Source of the DNA: an uncultured Sulfurovum sp.
Lineage (GTDB): Bacteria; Campylobacterota; Campylobacteria; Campylobacterales; Sulfurovaceae
Length of the DNA stretch: 64,000 nucleotides
NCBI GenBank assembly: GCA_902727855.1
Contig: CACVAS010000020.1
Location: 101,740-165,739 of the forward strand
Direction of reading: 5' to 3'
Below are positions 8,974 through 18,083 of this stretch, in pieces. The translations under genes and the position numbers were made by a program. Under the pieces are notes generated by a model. The model saw nothing but the letters and a program-made list of their open reading frames with translations, had not been told where the DNA came from and made no database searches. Every line of letters starts with the position of its first letter. Position 1 is the stretch's first letter.

Positions 8974-9655
8974 TGCTCCTTTGAAAAACCTTGCCATTAT
9001 TATGGATGGTAATGGACGTTGGGCAAAAGAACGTGGACTATCTCGTACAAAAGGTCATGAAGCTGGTGCAGAGACGATACGTGATATTACAACATACTGT
9101 GCTAAACACCCAGAGATAGAAACAGCTACTTTTTATGCCTTTAGTACAGAAAATTGGAAGCGTCCTAAACTTGAAGTTGATTTTCTTATGAAGTTGCTAA
9201 GTAAATATTTGAAAAATGAACTTAAAACCTACCAAGAAAATGGCATACGGTTTAAAGCTATTGGTGACATACATGCTTTTTCTCCCGCCTTACAAAAACG
9301 TATCAAAGAGACTGAGTCACTTACCAAAGACAATACAAATCTCACACAAATCCTTGCACTCAACTATGGAGGTCGCGCAGAGATAACCCACTCAGTGAAC
9401 AGTCTCATAGAAGAAGGTAAAACGCACTTGACGGAAGAAGATATCTCCTCTGCACTACAAACACCCTACAGTGACATAGATCTTCTCATACGTACCTCAG
9501 GAGAAGAACGCATCTCCAACTTTTTACTGTGGCAACTAAGTTATGCTGAGTTATCATTCACCTCTACACTATGGCCTGACTTTTCTTCAAAAGAACTGAA
9601 AAGTATACTCTCTTCATTTAAAAACCGTTCAAGACGTTTTGGTGGACTTAAGTAA
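8966..9655 (+). CDS. uppS: Undecaprenyl diphosphate synthase (isoprenyl transferase)
   Basis: UppS condenses isopentenyl units onto farnesyl diphosphate to give the C55 carrier for cell-wall and O-antigen synthesis. The cis-prenyltransferase signature LAIIMDGNGRWAKERGL is at the N-terminus; FYAFSTENWKRP and the C-terminal LLIRTSGEERISNFLLWQ-LSYAEL block are intact. The frame extends back to 8909, but a GTG at 8966 preceded by AAGGA with 8-nt spacing puts the start just before the conserved motif (about 229 residues). It overlaps the end of coaBC by 8 bp. Confidence 0.92.
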   Translation: MNSAPLKNLAIIMDGNGRWAKERGLSRTKGHEAGAETIRDITTYCAKHPEIETATFYAFSTENWKRPKLEVDFLMKLLSKYLKNELKTYQENGIRFKAIGDIHAFSPALQKRIKETESLTKDNTNLTQILALNYGGRAEITHSVNSLIEEGKTHLTEEDISSALQTPYSDIDLLIRTSGEERISNFLLWQLSYAELSFTSTLWPDFSSKELKSILSSFKNRSRRFGGLK

Positions 9656-10389
9656 TGGAACTTCTCATCATATTTTTTGTTTTTATCTTTGGTATTATGA
9701 TAGGTTCATTTTTGAACGTAGTTATCTACCGTGTACCCAAAGACGAAAGCATCGTTTTTCCTGCATCAAAATGCCAATCGTGTCAAACAGCGCTTAAGTG
9801 GTATCATAATATACCTCTATTTTCTTGGCTATTTTTAGGTGGGAAATGTGCATTTTGTAAAGAAGAAATTTCAAAACAATATCCTGTGGTTGAATTACTT
9901 ACAGGACTACTATTTGTTGCCTTGTTTATGAAGCTTGGTTTAGTCTGGTACTTACCATTTGTTGCCGCATCATTTGCAGCACTTTTGGCGTTAGTGATGA
10001 TAGACTTTAAGTATATGGCCGTACCTGACAGTATCAATTTTGCCGCACTGCTCTTTGCGGTCATACAACCAAACTTTATAGACGCAGCTCTTTATGCACT
10101 CATAGCAGCTGGAGGACTCTATATGGTAGGGTTACTCTCGTCATTTTTAGCTAGAAGACAAGCCATGGGTGGCGCAGATGTGATTGTAGCTGGAACTATG
10201 GGTGCACTGCTAGGTTTTCCCAACTTCTTTGTAGCTATTTTTCTTTCTGCTATACTTGCAATGCTTCCTGCAATGATATGGAGAGAAAAGGGTGTACCGT
10301 TTGTACCTTTTTTAGCACTTGCAACATTTATAGTCTATCTCTATAGTACAGAAGCGACAGAACTTTTGGAGAAAATAATCTATGGTTAA
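9655..10389 (+). CDS. Prepilin peptidase (type IV leader peptidase, A24)
   Basis: Inner-membrane aspartyl protease of 244 residues that cleaves and N-methylates type IV prepilins or pseudopilins. The N-terminal segment GSFLNVVIYRVPKDESIVFP leads into a CxxC...CxxC zinc-type loop (CQSC and CAFC), the methyltransferase part. The two catalytic aspartates lie in MIDFKYMAVPD and the GGADVI motif. Several hydrophobic helices span residues 75-240. The ATG overlaps the uppS stop (TAATG). No pilin genes are adjacent. Confidence 0.88.
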   Translation: MELLIIFFVFIFGIMIGSFLNVVIYRVPKDESIVFPASKCQSCQTALKWYHNIPLFSWLFLGGKCAFCKEEISKQYPVVELLTGLLFVALFMKLGLVWYLPFVAASFAALLALVMIDFKYMAVPDSINFAALLFAVIQPNFIDAALYALIAAGGLYMVGLLSSFLARRQAMGGADVIVAGTMGALLGFPNFFVAIFLSAILAMLPAMIWREKGVPFVPFLALATFIVYLYSTEATELLEKIIYG

Positions 10390-11401
10390 TGCAAAAGGCT
10401 TTATTTCATCAAATTTTACTAAAACATTTTTTACTATATTTATGCCTTTTTTTCTTATTATTTCACTGGTTTATTTGGTACGTATCTCTTCACTAACCTC
10501 ACAAATACAAATTACATTTACTGAACTTTTTCAACTCTATAGTTATTCTGTTCCTGATATTATCTTTTATACCCTACCCATCTCATTTATTGCTGCACTT
10601 ACCAATGTACTTTTAAAACTGTCACAAAGTAATGAACTCATTGCCCTCTACGCTTTAGGTTTAAAAGCAACAAAAGTACTACGATCTTTACTCTTACTAG
10701 GACTATTGTTTTCCATACTTTTAGCGGCTATATCTTTTTTGGCAATGCCTTTAAGTAAACAACTCTACAAAGAGTTTAAATCGTCTAAAAAAGCCGATGC
10801 AAAACTACATATTGTAGCTGGGAAGCTAGGACAAAAGTTTGGTGACTACTACATTTATGTCAAAGAAAATAAAGAAGATAAATTTGAAGATGTCGTCATT
10901 TATAATAGAACAAAACAAAATGAAGAGCAGTTTTTCTCTTCAAGAGAAGGCGTAGTAAACAAGGTAGATGGTATCACGTCTTTACAACTTGGAGATGGCT
11001 ATGGATATACATTTAGTGATAAAAAACTACAACAATCAAAATATCAGAGCTTAGAAGTCTATGACAATAAAAAGAAAAAAATCTTTAAGTTTAATGACAT
11101 TTTACAATACTGGGGGCAAGCTAAGACAAACAAGAAAAGACTACATCGCATGCTCTTTTTTGGCTTTGTAAGTCTTATCCCTCTACTTTCAGTCTATTTG
11201 ATTGCAGCATTTAGTATGATAAACCCTCGCTATCAAGAAGGACACTCTTTTATGATTATACTTTTAACCAGTGTTGGACTCTACTTTGTAGCCTCATCAC
11301 TAGAAAAGTGGGGTAAATTTTCATACCTTTTTATTGCCGTTATCTCTGTCTACTTACTCGGTAGATGGCTCTTTTATAAACGAGTCTCAAAGTATTTTTA
11401 A
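10382..11401 (+). CDS. LptF/LptG-family lipopolysaccharide export permease
   Basis: YjgP/YjgQ-family membrane subunit of the ABC transporter that extracts lipopolysaccharide from the inner membrane toward the Lpt bridge. The 339-residue protein has three N-terminal hydrophobic helices, a periplasmic beta-jellyroll-like region (about 135-245) and three C-terminal helices. SLVYLVRISSL and the ELIALYALGLKATK block (coupling to LptB) fit the family. It overlaps the prepilin peptidase gene by 8 bp. Whether it is LptF or LptG cannot be told without alignment. Confidence 0.82.
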   Translation: MVNAKGFISSNFTKTFFTIFMPFFLIISLVYLVRISSLTSQIQITFTELFQLYSYSVPDIIFYTLPISFIAALTNVLLKLSQSNELIALYALGLKATKVLRSLLLLGLLFSILLAAISFLAMPLSKQLYKEFKSSKKADAKLHIVAGKLGQKFGDYYIYVKENKEDKFEDVVIYNRTKQNEEQFFSSREGVVNKVDGITSLQLGDGYGYTFSDKKLQQSKYQSLEVYDNKKKKIFKFNDILQYWGQAKTNKKRLHRMLFFGFVSLIPLLSVYLIAAFSMINPRYQEGHSFMIILLTSVGLYFVASSLEKWGKFSYLFIAVISVYLLGRWLFYKRVSKYF

Positions 11402-12126
11402 TGTCTAGGGTTAAGGCTGTCATCTCCTATGATGGGAGTGCTTACTATGGCTTTCAAAAGCAAACATCCACCACACAAACCATTACCCATAAAATAGAAA
11501 ATGGCCTTAAATCTTTGCATATACAAAGTGCTATTGTTGGTTCTGGCCGTACAGATGCAGGAGTGCATGCAACAGGACAGGTTATACACTTTGATATACC
11601 AGATTATTGGAATGATTTACAAAAATTAAAACTAAACCTAAACAGAAAACTCAATGATATACAATGTAAACATATCACCCTAGTAGAAGATGCCTTTCAT
11701 GCACGTTTCTCTGCTAAGAAACGTCTTTACCGTTATGTATTTAAAACGTCTAAACCTTCAGTTTTTGAACAAAAATACATTTCATACTACAAACCTTTTA
11801 ATGTGTTTGCATTACAAGATGCGTTATCATCCTTTATTGGCAAACATGATTTTGATTATTTTCGCAAATCTGGTACAGATACCCATACAAGTACAAGAGA
11901 AGTCTATAAGGCATTTTATAGACAAAGAGGACCATACCACTTCATCTATTTTGAAGCGAATGGATTTTTACGTTCACAAGTACGTATGATGGTTGAATCT
12001 GCTATGCTCGTTGCTAAAGGTGAACTCTCAAAAGAGCAACTTTTACAACAACTCGCATGCAAACAAAAGTCCACCACCACACTTGCACCCCCACAAGGGC
12101 TTTATTTGGCTAAAATTATCTATTAA
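11401..12126 (+). CDS. truA: tRNA pseudouridine(38-40) synthase TruA
   Basis: TruA isomerises uridines 38-40 in the anticodon stem of tRNAs. The 241-residue protein has the catalytic motif GSGRTDAGVHATGQ with nucleophile Asp52, the N-terminal ISYDGSAYYGFQKQ and the C-terminal FLRSQVRMM, all characteristic. Its ATG overlaps the lptF/G stop (TAATG), making it the last gene of the overlapping chain that begins at glmU. Confidence 0.95.
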   Translation: MSRVKAVISYDGSAYYGFQKQTSTTQTITHKIENGLKSLHIQSAIVGSGRTDAGVHATGQVIHFDIPDYWNDLQKLKLNLNRKLNDIQCKHITLVEDAFHARFSAKKRLYRYVFKTSKPSVFEQKYISYYKPFNVFALQDALSSFIGKHDFDYFRKSGTDTHTSTREVYKAFYRQRGPYHFIYFEANGFLRSQVRMMVESAMLVAKGELSKEQLLQQLACKQKSTTTLAPPQGLYLAKIIY

Positions 12127-12165
12127 TTTCACTTTTTATTCACTTTAGTTCGATAAAATCTAATT

Positions 12166-12522
12166 ATGAAACTATTAACCCTATTTACATTACTACTAAC
12201 CACAACCCTCTATTCAAATTCATCAATGCAACAACTCTATTTGAAAAATGCTTGTAATGCTTGTCATGGTATGTATGGTGAAGGTATAGGTGCGAGTCCT
12301 AGACTACAAGGGGTTCGTAAAGAGATATTGTTACGACGTCTAGTAGATCTTCAAAAAGGAAAAACACGCTCTGCTTTTGGCTCTATTATGATTTCATTTG
12401 CCAAAGCTCTCGATGAAAACCAAACCATAGCTATGGCACAATATCTCTCAGAACTACAGCCACCTGAAAATGTAGAACGCTACGAGATAGAATATGAACC
12501 TTCAGGTGATGGTGGTTCATAA
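12166..12522 (+). CDS. Periplasmic monoheme cytochrome c
   Basis: Small class-I cytochrome c of 118 residues with an N-terminal signal peptide (about 1-18) and one haem site C30-N-A-C33-H34. A downstream Met in GSIMISFAKAL is a possible sixth ligand, and YLSEL near the end is the usual terminal helix of cytochrome c553-like proteins. It probably shuttles electrons in the periplasm; the partner oxidase or reductase is not in the window. Confidence 0.85.
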   Translation: MKLLTLFTLLLTTTLYSNSSMQQLYLKNACNACHGMYGEGIGASPRLQGVRKEILLRRLVDLQKGKTRSAFGSIMISFAKALDENQTIAMAQYLSELQPPENVERYEIEYEPSGDGGS

Positions 12523-12574
12523 TTGAACACGTTGATTTTATGCTACAATAAACAAAATAAAGAAAGGTATCTAA

Positions 12575-12670
12575 ATGTTGTCTAAACCATTACAGAAAAT
12601 TTTAGGATTACTCTTTTTACTATTCTCAACAGGGTTTGCTGTGTTTTATCCACTTACAAATTTAATGTAG
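12575..12670 (+). CDS. Small membrane protein (31 residues)
   Basis: A short ORF with a good ribosome site (AAAGG, 8 nt before the ATG) encodes one hydrophobic helix: Lys near the N-terminus, then ILGLLFLLFSTGFAVFYPL. Its stop lies 8 bp before the XpaC-like gene, and the following ribosome site (TAGGAG) overlaps the stop. This spacing suggests a real, co-translated small membrane protein at the head of the operon. No homology can be judged at this length. Confidence 0.5.
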   Translation: MLSKPLQKILGLLFLLFSTGFAVFYPLTNLM

Positions 12671-12678
12671 GAGCATGT

Positions 12679-13503
12679 ATGTCAAAAGCCAAACGCTATA
12701 CACAAAGAAATAGACCTCAATTCTCTGACACTAAGGGCACACTACTGTACCTTTTTTTAGTACCACTATTTCTATCGGTAGTACTTGCTCTGTTTCAAAC
12801 AAATATCAAAGCTTTTTTACTTAATGGTGTGAGTTTTTTTCTTTTTTTAGCGGTATTAACATTGGCTAAAAAAGGTTTTAAACAAGAAGTACACTACAAC
12901 CAAAGTACTTTAGCCAAAGCACCTAAAATACCCTATAAAAAGATAGCAGGTATTCTATTGAGTCTTTCTACTTTTTTTACTGCCATCATTACAGGGAAAC
13001 AAGATTTTTGGACTTCACTGTTTTTAGCTCTTATCTCACTTTTAGGTTACTACCTCTGGTATGGTTTTGATCCAAAAAAAGATAAGCTAGAAAATTTAGG
13101 TGATGTTTCTGCTGAGTATGTTTTAGAAGCTATCGTAGAAGCCAAAGAAAAAATAGCCCATGTAGAGCAAGATATGTTAACCATCGATGATCAAACCCTA
13201 CATAACAAACTCACTATAGCGGTACAAAAAGCAAAAGCAATTGTGCAGACCATTCAAGAGGATCCTAAAGATATACGTGTTGCGAGAAAATTTCTTATTG
13301 TCTATATTGATGGGCTTGCAAAAGTAACTGACACCTATACACAAATGGAAGAGACAGATATTACACCAGAGACTAAAGAGAAACTCTATACGCTCATGCA
13401 AGATGTCGAAGTACGTTTTGACAAAGAACTACAAAGGCTCAAAAACAACAACCATATGGACTTAGATGTGCATATAGATGTATTAAAAGAACAAATCAAA
13501 TAA
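12679..13503 (+). CDS. XpaC-like 5-bromo-4-chloroindolyl phosphate hydrolysis family protein
   Basis: A 274-residue membrane protein resembling the XpaC family. Four hydrophobic segments (about 14-36, 45-62, 88-106 and 110-130) are followed by a cytosolic helical domain rich in Glu/Lys (about 140-274, with LEAIVEAKEKIAHVEQDM). In Bacillus subtilis, xpaC is paired with the telA-like yaaN, the same pairing seen here. The biochemical activity is uncertain despite the family name. It lies 12 bp upstream of telA. Confidence 0.7.
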   Translation: MSKAKRYTQRNRPQFSDTKGTLLYLFLVPLFLSVVLALFQTNIKAFLLNGVSFFLFLAVLTLAKKGFKQEVHYNQSTLAKAPKIPYKKIAGILLSLSTFFTAIITGKQDFWTSLFLALISLLGYYLWYGFDPKKDKLENLGDVSAEYVLEAIVEAKEKIAHVEQDMLTIDDQTLHNKLTIAVQKAKAIVQTIQEDPKDIRVARKFLIVYIDGLAKVTDTYTQMEETDITPETKEKLYTLMQDVEVRFDKELQRLKNNNHMDLDVHIDVLKEQIK

Positions 13504-13515
13504 AAGGAATAATGT

Positions 13516-14661
13516 ATGGAAGCAAAAACAAAAGAGATGATTGAAGTAACAATAGAAGAACAAACAAGCCAAGTTCCAGAGATACAAGAAAATGAGGTCA
13601 CTGCACTGCAAGATGCACTCAATGAACTAGATATTAATGATAGAAACTCCATTATTTACTTTGGTTCTTCTGCACAAGAAGAACTTGATGACATATCAAA
13701 CCGTATGATTGATGGTGTACAAAATAAAGACATGGGTGCAGCAGGTGCAGCACTTAATGAAATGGTAGCCTCTATTCGAGGTTTTGACATGGATAAATTC
13801 AATCCAAATATAAAACTTGCATGGTATCAAAAACTTTTTGGTGCAACCAAACCCCTTGTAAAGTTTATACAAGAGTACGAAACAGTAAGAGATCAAATAG
13901 ACCATATTTCAAACTCACTGGAAAAACATAAAACACAACTTATGACTGATGTCGTCTCTTTAGACAAACTCTATGAAGCCAACCTAGAGTATTTTAGAAA
14001 ACTAGAACTTTACATTAAAGCAGGTGAAACAAAGCTTGAGGAACTTGAAGAGACAATACTCCCTGAGTATGCGGCAAAAGCCCAAGACAAAGAGATGATG
14101 GCAATTCAAGAACTTAAAGAGGTACGTGGTTTTAGAGATGAGCTAGAGCGTAGAGTCCATGACTTGCGTCTCTCTCGTCAAGTGACGATGCAATCATTAC
14201 CTTCTATTAGACTTATACAGGAAAATGATAAATCTCTTATTTCAAAAATTACTTCTACTTTGGTCAATACTGTGCCACTTTGGAGAAATCAACTTGCACA
14301 AACGGTGACTATATTTAGAAGCCATGACACGGCAAAAGCTGTCAAAGATGCTGCAGACCTTACCAATGAACTTTTAGAAAAGAATGCAGAAGGTCTCAGA
14401 GAGGCAAATGCTGAAGTAAGACGTCAAATGGAACGTGGTATCTTTGACATAGAAAGTATCAAAAAAGCCAATGAAACATTTATTGCCACACTTGATGACT
14501 CATTACGTATAGCACAAGAAGGTAAAGAAGCTAGAAAAGAGGCTTTAGTAGAACTGCAACATACAGAAAAAGAGTTAAAAGATGCGCTACTTTCTGTAAA
14601 AGCAAGGGCAGAAGAAGTACCTGAAATCGTTGAGATAAAAGAGGCAGAAAAAGGAGCATAA
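13516..14661 (+). CDS. TelA/KlaA-like toxic anion resistance family protein
   Basis: A 381-residue, wholly soluble, helix-rich protein of the TelA family (Pfam TelA), linked to tellurite resistance and cell-envelope stress. It shows the family's central block LFGATKPLVKFIQEYETVRD-QIDHI and the long helices KLYEANLEYFRKLELYI and ERGIFDIESIKKANETFIAT. There is no signal peptide. It sits between the XpaC-like and SPFH genes (ends 1 bp before the latter), implying they act together. Confidence 0.85.
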   Translation: MEAKTKEMIEVTIEEQTSQVPEIQENEVTALQDALNELDINDRNSIIYFGSSAQEELDDISNRMIDGVQNKDMGAAGAALNEMVASIRGFDMDKFNPNIKLAWYQKLFGATKPLVKFIQEYETVRDQIDHISNSLEKHKTQLMTDVVSLDKLYEANLEYFRKLELYIKAGETKLEELEETILPEYAAKAQDKEMMAIQELKEVRGFRDELERRVHDLRLSRQVTMQSLPSIRLIQENDKSLISKITSTLVNTVPLWRNQLAQTVTIFRSHDTAKAVKDAADLTNELLEKNAEGLREANAEVRRQMERGIFDIESIKKANETFIATLDDSLRIAQEGKEARKEALVELQHTEKELKDALLSVKARAEEVPEIVEIKEAEKGA

Positions 14662-14662
14662 T

Positions 14663-15736
14663 ATGGGCTTATTTGATTGGCTATTTGGACAATTCATAGA
14701 CGTTATTGAGTGGACAGATGACTCTTCTGATACTATGGTATACCGCTTTAACCGCCACGGTAATGAGATAAAATATGGTGCAAAACTTACAGTACGTGAG
14801 TCTCAAGTTGCAGTTTTTGTTAATGAAGGTGCAATAGCAGATATCTTAACACCAGGTATCTATGAACTTGAAACAAACAATATCCCTATACTCACGTCAC
14901 TACAACACTGGGATCATGGATTTAATTCACCTTTTAAAGCAGAAGTTTATTTTGTCAATACTAAGCGTTTTACAGATTTAAAATGGGGGACAAAAAACCC
15001 AATTATGTTACGTGACCCAGAGTTTTCTATGGTAAGACTTCGTGCCTTTGGTACCTACGAAATACGTGTCTCTGATGTAAAAGTCTTTTTAAATGAAATA
15101 GTAGGCACAGATGGTCATTTCACCACTGATGAAATTGAGTCACAACTTACGAACCATATACTCTCTAAATTTGCAACGATTCTTGGTGAAAATAAAGTAC
15201 CTGTACTTGATCTTGCTGCAAACTACAAAACATTTGGGGACTACATTACGCAAAATATTGCACCATCTATCAAAGAGTATGGACTTGAACTTACACATAT
15301 GTTAGTAGAAAACATCTCTTTACCAGATGAAGTAGAAAAAGCGCTTGATACAAGAACAAGCCGTGAGATGACAGGTGATCTTCAAAAACATGTACAATAC
15401 CAAAGTGGACAAGCCCTTGGTAACAGTGAGGGTGGAGCTATGTCAGACATGGTAGGTATGGGTGCAGGTATTGCAATGGGACAACAAATGGCCGAAAGTA
15501 TGAAACAAGACAACACACCTACAACACCCCCACCACTTCCAAATACACAAACATACTACATTGCTTTAAATGGTGAAAGTAAAGGTCCTTTTGACATAAG
15601 TGCTATTAAAACGTACATTCAAAATAATACTCTTCTTAAAGAAACACTCGTATGGTCAGAAGGTATGGATGGATGGGAAGAGGCTGGATTGGTACTCAAA
15701 GAGCACTTTGAAAATACACCACCACCTCTACACTAA
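14663..15736 (+). CDS. SPFH-domain protein with C-terminal GYF_2 domain (YdjI-like)
   Basis: A 357-residue protein of the virion-core/YdjI type SPFH family. The first 35 residues (GLFDWLFGQFIDVIEWTDD) and the body to about residue 235 match this family. A Gly/Met-rich segment (about 250-280) follows, and then a GYF_2-type domain at about 297-345 with the signature YYIALNGESKGPFDI and WSEGMDGW. SPFH proteins organise membrane microdomains; in Bacillus YdjI is recruited to membranes by the zinc-ribbon protein YdjG. The next gene encodes such a protein. Confidence 0.8.
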   Translation: MGLFDWLFGQFIDVIEWTDDSSDTMVYRFNRHGNEIKYGAKLTVRESQVAVFVNEGAIADILTPGIYELETNNIPILTSLQHWDHGFNSPFKAEVYFVNTKRFTDLKWGTKNPIMLRDPEFSMVRLRAFGTYEIRVSDVKVFLNEIVGTDGHFTTDEIESQLTNHILSKFATILGENKVPVLDLAANYKTFGDYITQNIAPSIKEYGLELTHMLVENISLPDEVEKALDTRTSREMTGDLQKHVQYQSGQALGNSEGGAMSDMVGMGAGIAMGQQMAESMKQDNTPTTPPPLPNTQTYYIALNGESKGPFDISAIKTYIQNNTLLKETLVWSEGMDGWEEAGLVLKEHFENTPPPLH

Positions 15737-15766
15737 GAGACCAAGACTCTACGATACTAGGACACT

Positions 15767-16897
15767 ATGAAATTTACAGCTATAAACTTTACTTGCCCCT
15801 CTTGTGGGGCACCTCAAAAATTCTCTCCACTCACAGGAAAACTTAAATGTGAATTTTGTAGTAAAGAAGTAGCTATAGAGCTCTCTAAAGAGATTATTCA
15901 TGAATATGATTTCTCTTCTGCCATTTCTACACTTCACGACCATAAAAACCGAACCATTGATAAGCAGGTGCATTGTAAAAAGTGTGGAGGAGACTTTACC
16001 TTAACCCCTTTTTCTTTCTCTTCTAATTGTCCTTATTGTCAAACACCTGCCATTGTAGACTTTGTTCGAGAAATTACGCCTAAGTCCATATTGCCATTTA
16101 GATATACACATAAAGAGGCACAACATCTATTTACAAAATGGGTTGGTTCAAGATGGTTTGCTCCCAATGCTTTCAAAAAATATACACAAGGTCATGACAA
16201 ACTTGTAGGTTACTACCTACCCCACTGGACATATGACAGTGACACTAACTCTCAATATTCAGGTCTTAGAGGCGATATTTACTACGTGACAGTCACAAAA
16301 ACTGTTATGGAAAACGGCAGACAGAGACGTATACAAGTACAAGAGCCACGCATTAATTGGACGCCTGTCTCTGGTGTTGTACATGTAAGTTTTGATGATG
16401 TGACAGTGGGAGCCAGTCAAACCATCTCTAGAACCATTCTAGACTCCATAGAGCCATGGGACACCACCAAACTTGTGCCTTTTGATGAAAAATATCTTCT
16501 AGGTTTTGAAGCTGAGGAGTATACCATAGGTTTAGACAATGGTTTTGAATATGCCAAAGCAAAAATGGCCTATAAGATAGAAAAAAATATACGCTATGAC
16601 ATCGGTGGAAACCAACAGCAAATACACCATATTGACACCAAGCACAACAATGTAACCTATAAAAATGTACTATTCCCTGTCTGGACAGCCTCGTTTATAT
16701 TTAAAGAAAAAGAGTATCACTATGCTATTAATGCACAAACAGGCAAAGTTGTAGGACAAAGACCCTACTCCTATACCAAAATCTTTTTTGCTTTACTTAC
16801 TGTAGCTTCTATTGTCGGTGGACTTATGTATGTAGAAGAAAAAGGGTATTTAGATAAATATTTTCAGACATCGTCCCATTACTACATTCCTCATTAA
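15767..16897 (+). CDS. Zinc-ribbon protein with C-terminal membrane anchor (YdjG-like)
   Basis: A 376-residue protein with two zinc ribbons at the N-terminus (CPSCGAP...CEFCSK at about 9-33 and CKKCGGDF...CPYCQTP at about 67-92), a central beta-rich region with YYLPHWTYD and a single C-terminal membrane helix (about 340-360). It is the probable membrane partner of the upstream SPFH protein, as inferred from the YdjG/YdjI pair of Bacillus. It ends the four-gene operon. Confidence 0.7.
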   Translation: MKFTAINFTCPSCGAPQKFSPLTGKLKCEFCSKEVAIELSKEIIHEYDFSSAISTLHDHKNRTIDKQVHCKKCGGDFTLTPFSFSSNCPYCQTPAIVDFVREITPKSILPFRYTHKEAQHLFTKWVGSRWFAPNAFKKYTQGHDKLVGYYLPHWTYDSDTNSQYSGLRGDIYYVTVTKTVMENGRQRRIQVQEPRINWTPVSGVVHVSFDDVTVGASQTISRTILDSIEPWDTTKLVPFDEKYLLGFEAEEYTIGLDNGFEYAKAKMAYKIEKNIRYDIGGNQQQIHHIDTKHNNVTYKNVLFPVWTASFIFKEKEYHYAINAQTGKVVGQRPYSYTKIFFALLTVASIVGGLMYVEEKGYLDKYFQTSSHYYIPH

Positions 16898-16930
16898 AAT
16901 TAAATAGTACTAACGTCTACGATGAGTCAT

Positions 16931-18082
16931 TTACTCTAAAATATACGCTTGTAAAAGTCGTTGCATTCCTAGTTCGAGATGTTCTTTACCGAGACCAATA
17001 TTAAGACGCATAAACCCTCTTCCAGCTTCACCAAAACTCAAACCATCATTAAGTCCTAGTTTCGCTTGGTAGCAAAAAAATGCTATAAGTTCGTCTTGAG
17101 TTAAACCCATTTTACTACAATCAAGCCATATGAGAAACGTTGCTTCCGTAGGTACAATACCTATGGGAAGAGCATGTTTATGTATAAAGTCTGATACATA
17201 GGAAATGTTACTTTGAAGATGTACTTTCAAATTATCCAACCATACATCCCCCTCTTCGTAAGCAGAGATGAGTGCTTCTATCCCAAATGGATTACCGTTA
17301 CTGATACCTGAACTATTTTGCTCTTGAATGAACTTTTGACGTAACTCAACACTAGGTATAATGGCATAAGAGGTGTTAAGCCCTGCAATGTTAAATGTTT
17401 TAGAAGGTGCATTGAATACGACACATTTATGCATCATACTTTCAAAGGAACCCACCGAATGATGAATCTTTTCATACATGATATCTGCATGTATCTCATC
17501 AGAGATAATAAGCACATCATACTTCAAACAAAGTGCAATCAGTTTTTCTAGCTCCTCTTCATTCCATGCACGTGAGGTAGGGTTATGGGGAGAGCAGAGC
17601 AAAAAGAGTCTTGCCTCTTTGGCTTTAGCTTCAAAGTCTTCAAAGTCTATAGAGTACTTTCCATCTTTATAGAGTAATGTATTGTCAAGTACTTTTCTTT
17701 GCTTTGTTTCTATAGAACTTACAAAAGGAGGATACAAAGGGGTTTGTACGATAATACTCTCTCCCACTTCGCTGTAGGCACTAATAGCAAAATTCAGAGA
17801 AGGCACCACACCATAACAAGGGACTATCCACTCTTGTTCAATACGCCAACTAAAACGTTTTTGCATCCAAGTTTGTATCGCTTCATAATATCTTGGTGGA
17901 TACACTGTATACCCATAGATCGGGTGTGCTGCTCTTTTAGCTAAACTCTCTTGCACACACAAGGGTGAGGGTAAATCCATATCTGCCACCCATAAAGGCA
18001 TCAAATCATCGGTACCAAATTTCTGTTTGGCATCATCGTACTTCGTAGTATAGGTTCCTTCACGATGGATAGAGGTGAACAT
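16931..18082 (-). CDS. ovoB: PLP-dependent C-S beta-lyase, MalY/PatB family (OvoB)
   Basis: A 383-residue fold-type I PLP enzyme of the MalY/PatB group. It shows WVADMDLPSP near the N-terminus, SDEIHAD (194-200) and the PLP lysine K228 in NAPSKTFNIAGL. The start lies 1 bp after the ovoA stop, so it is co-translated with the histidylcysteine sulfoxide synthase. In ovothiol synthesis a PLP lyase cleaves 5-histidylcysteine sulfoxide to 5-thiohistidine, so OvoB is the best reading of this context. A generic cystathionine beta-lyase activity remains possible. Confidence 0.82.
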   Translation of the reverse strand: MFTSIHREGTYTTKYDDAKQKFGTDDLMPLWVADMDLPSPLCVQESLAKRAAHPIYGYTVYPPRYYEAIQTWMQKRFSWRIEQEWIVPCYGVVPSLNFAISAYSEVGESIIVQTPLYPPFVSSIETKQRKVLDNTLLYKDGKYSIDFEDFEAKAKEARLFLLCSPHNPTSRAWNEEELEKLIALCLKYDVLIISDEIHADIMYEKIHHSVGSFESMMHKCVVFNAPSKTFNIAGLNTSYAIIPSVELRQKFIQEQNSSGISNGNPFGIEALISAYEEGDVWLDNLKVHLQSNISYVSDFIHKHALPIGIVPTEATFLIWLDCSKMGLTQDELIAFFCYQAKLGLNDGLSFGEAGRGFMRLNIGLGKEHLELGMQRLLQAYILE

Positions 18083-18083
18083 T

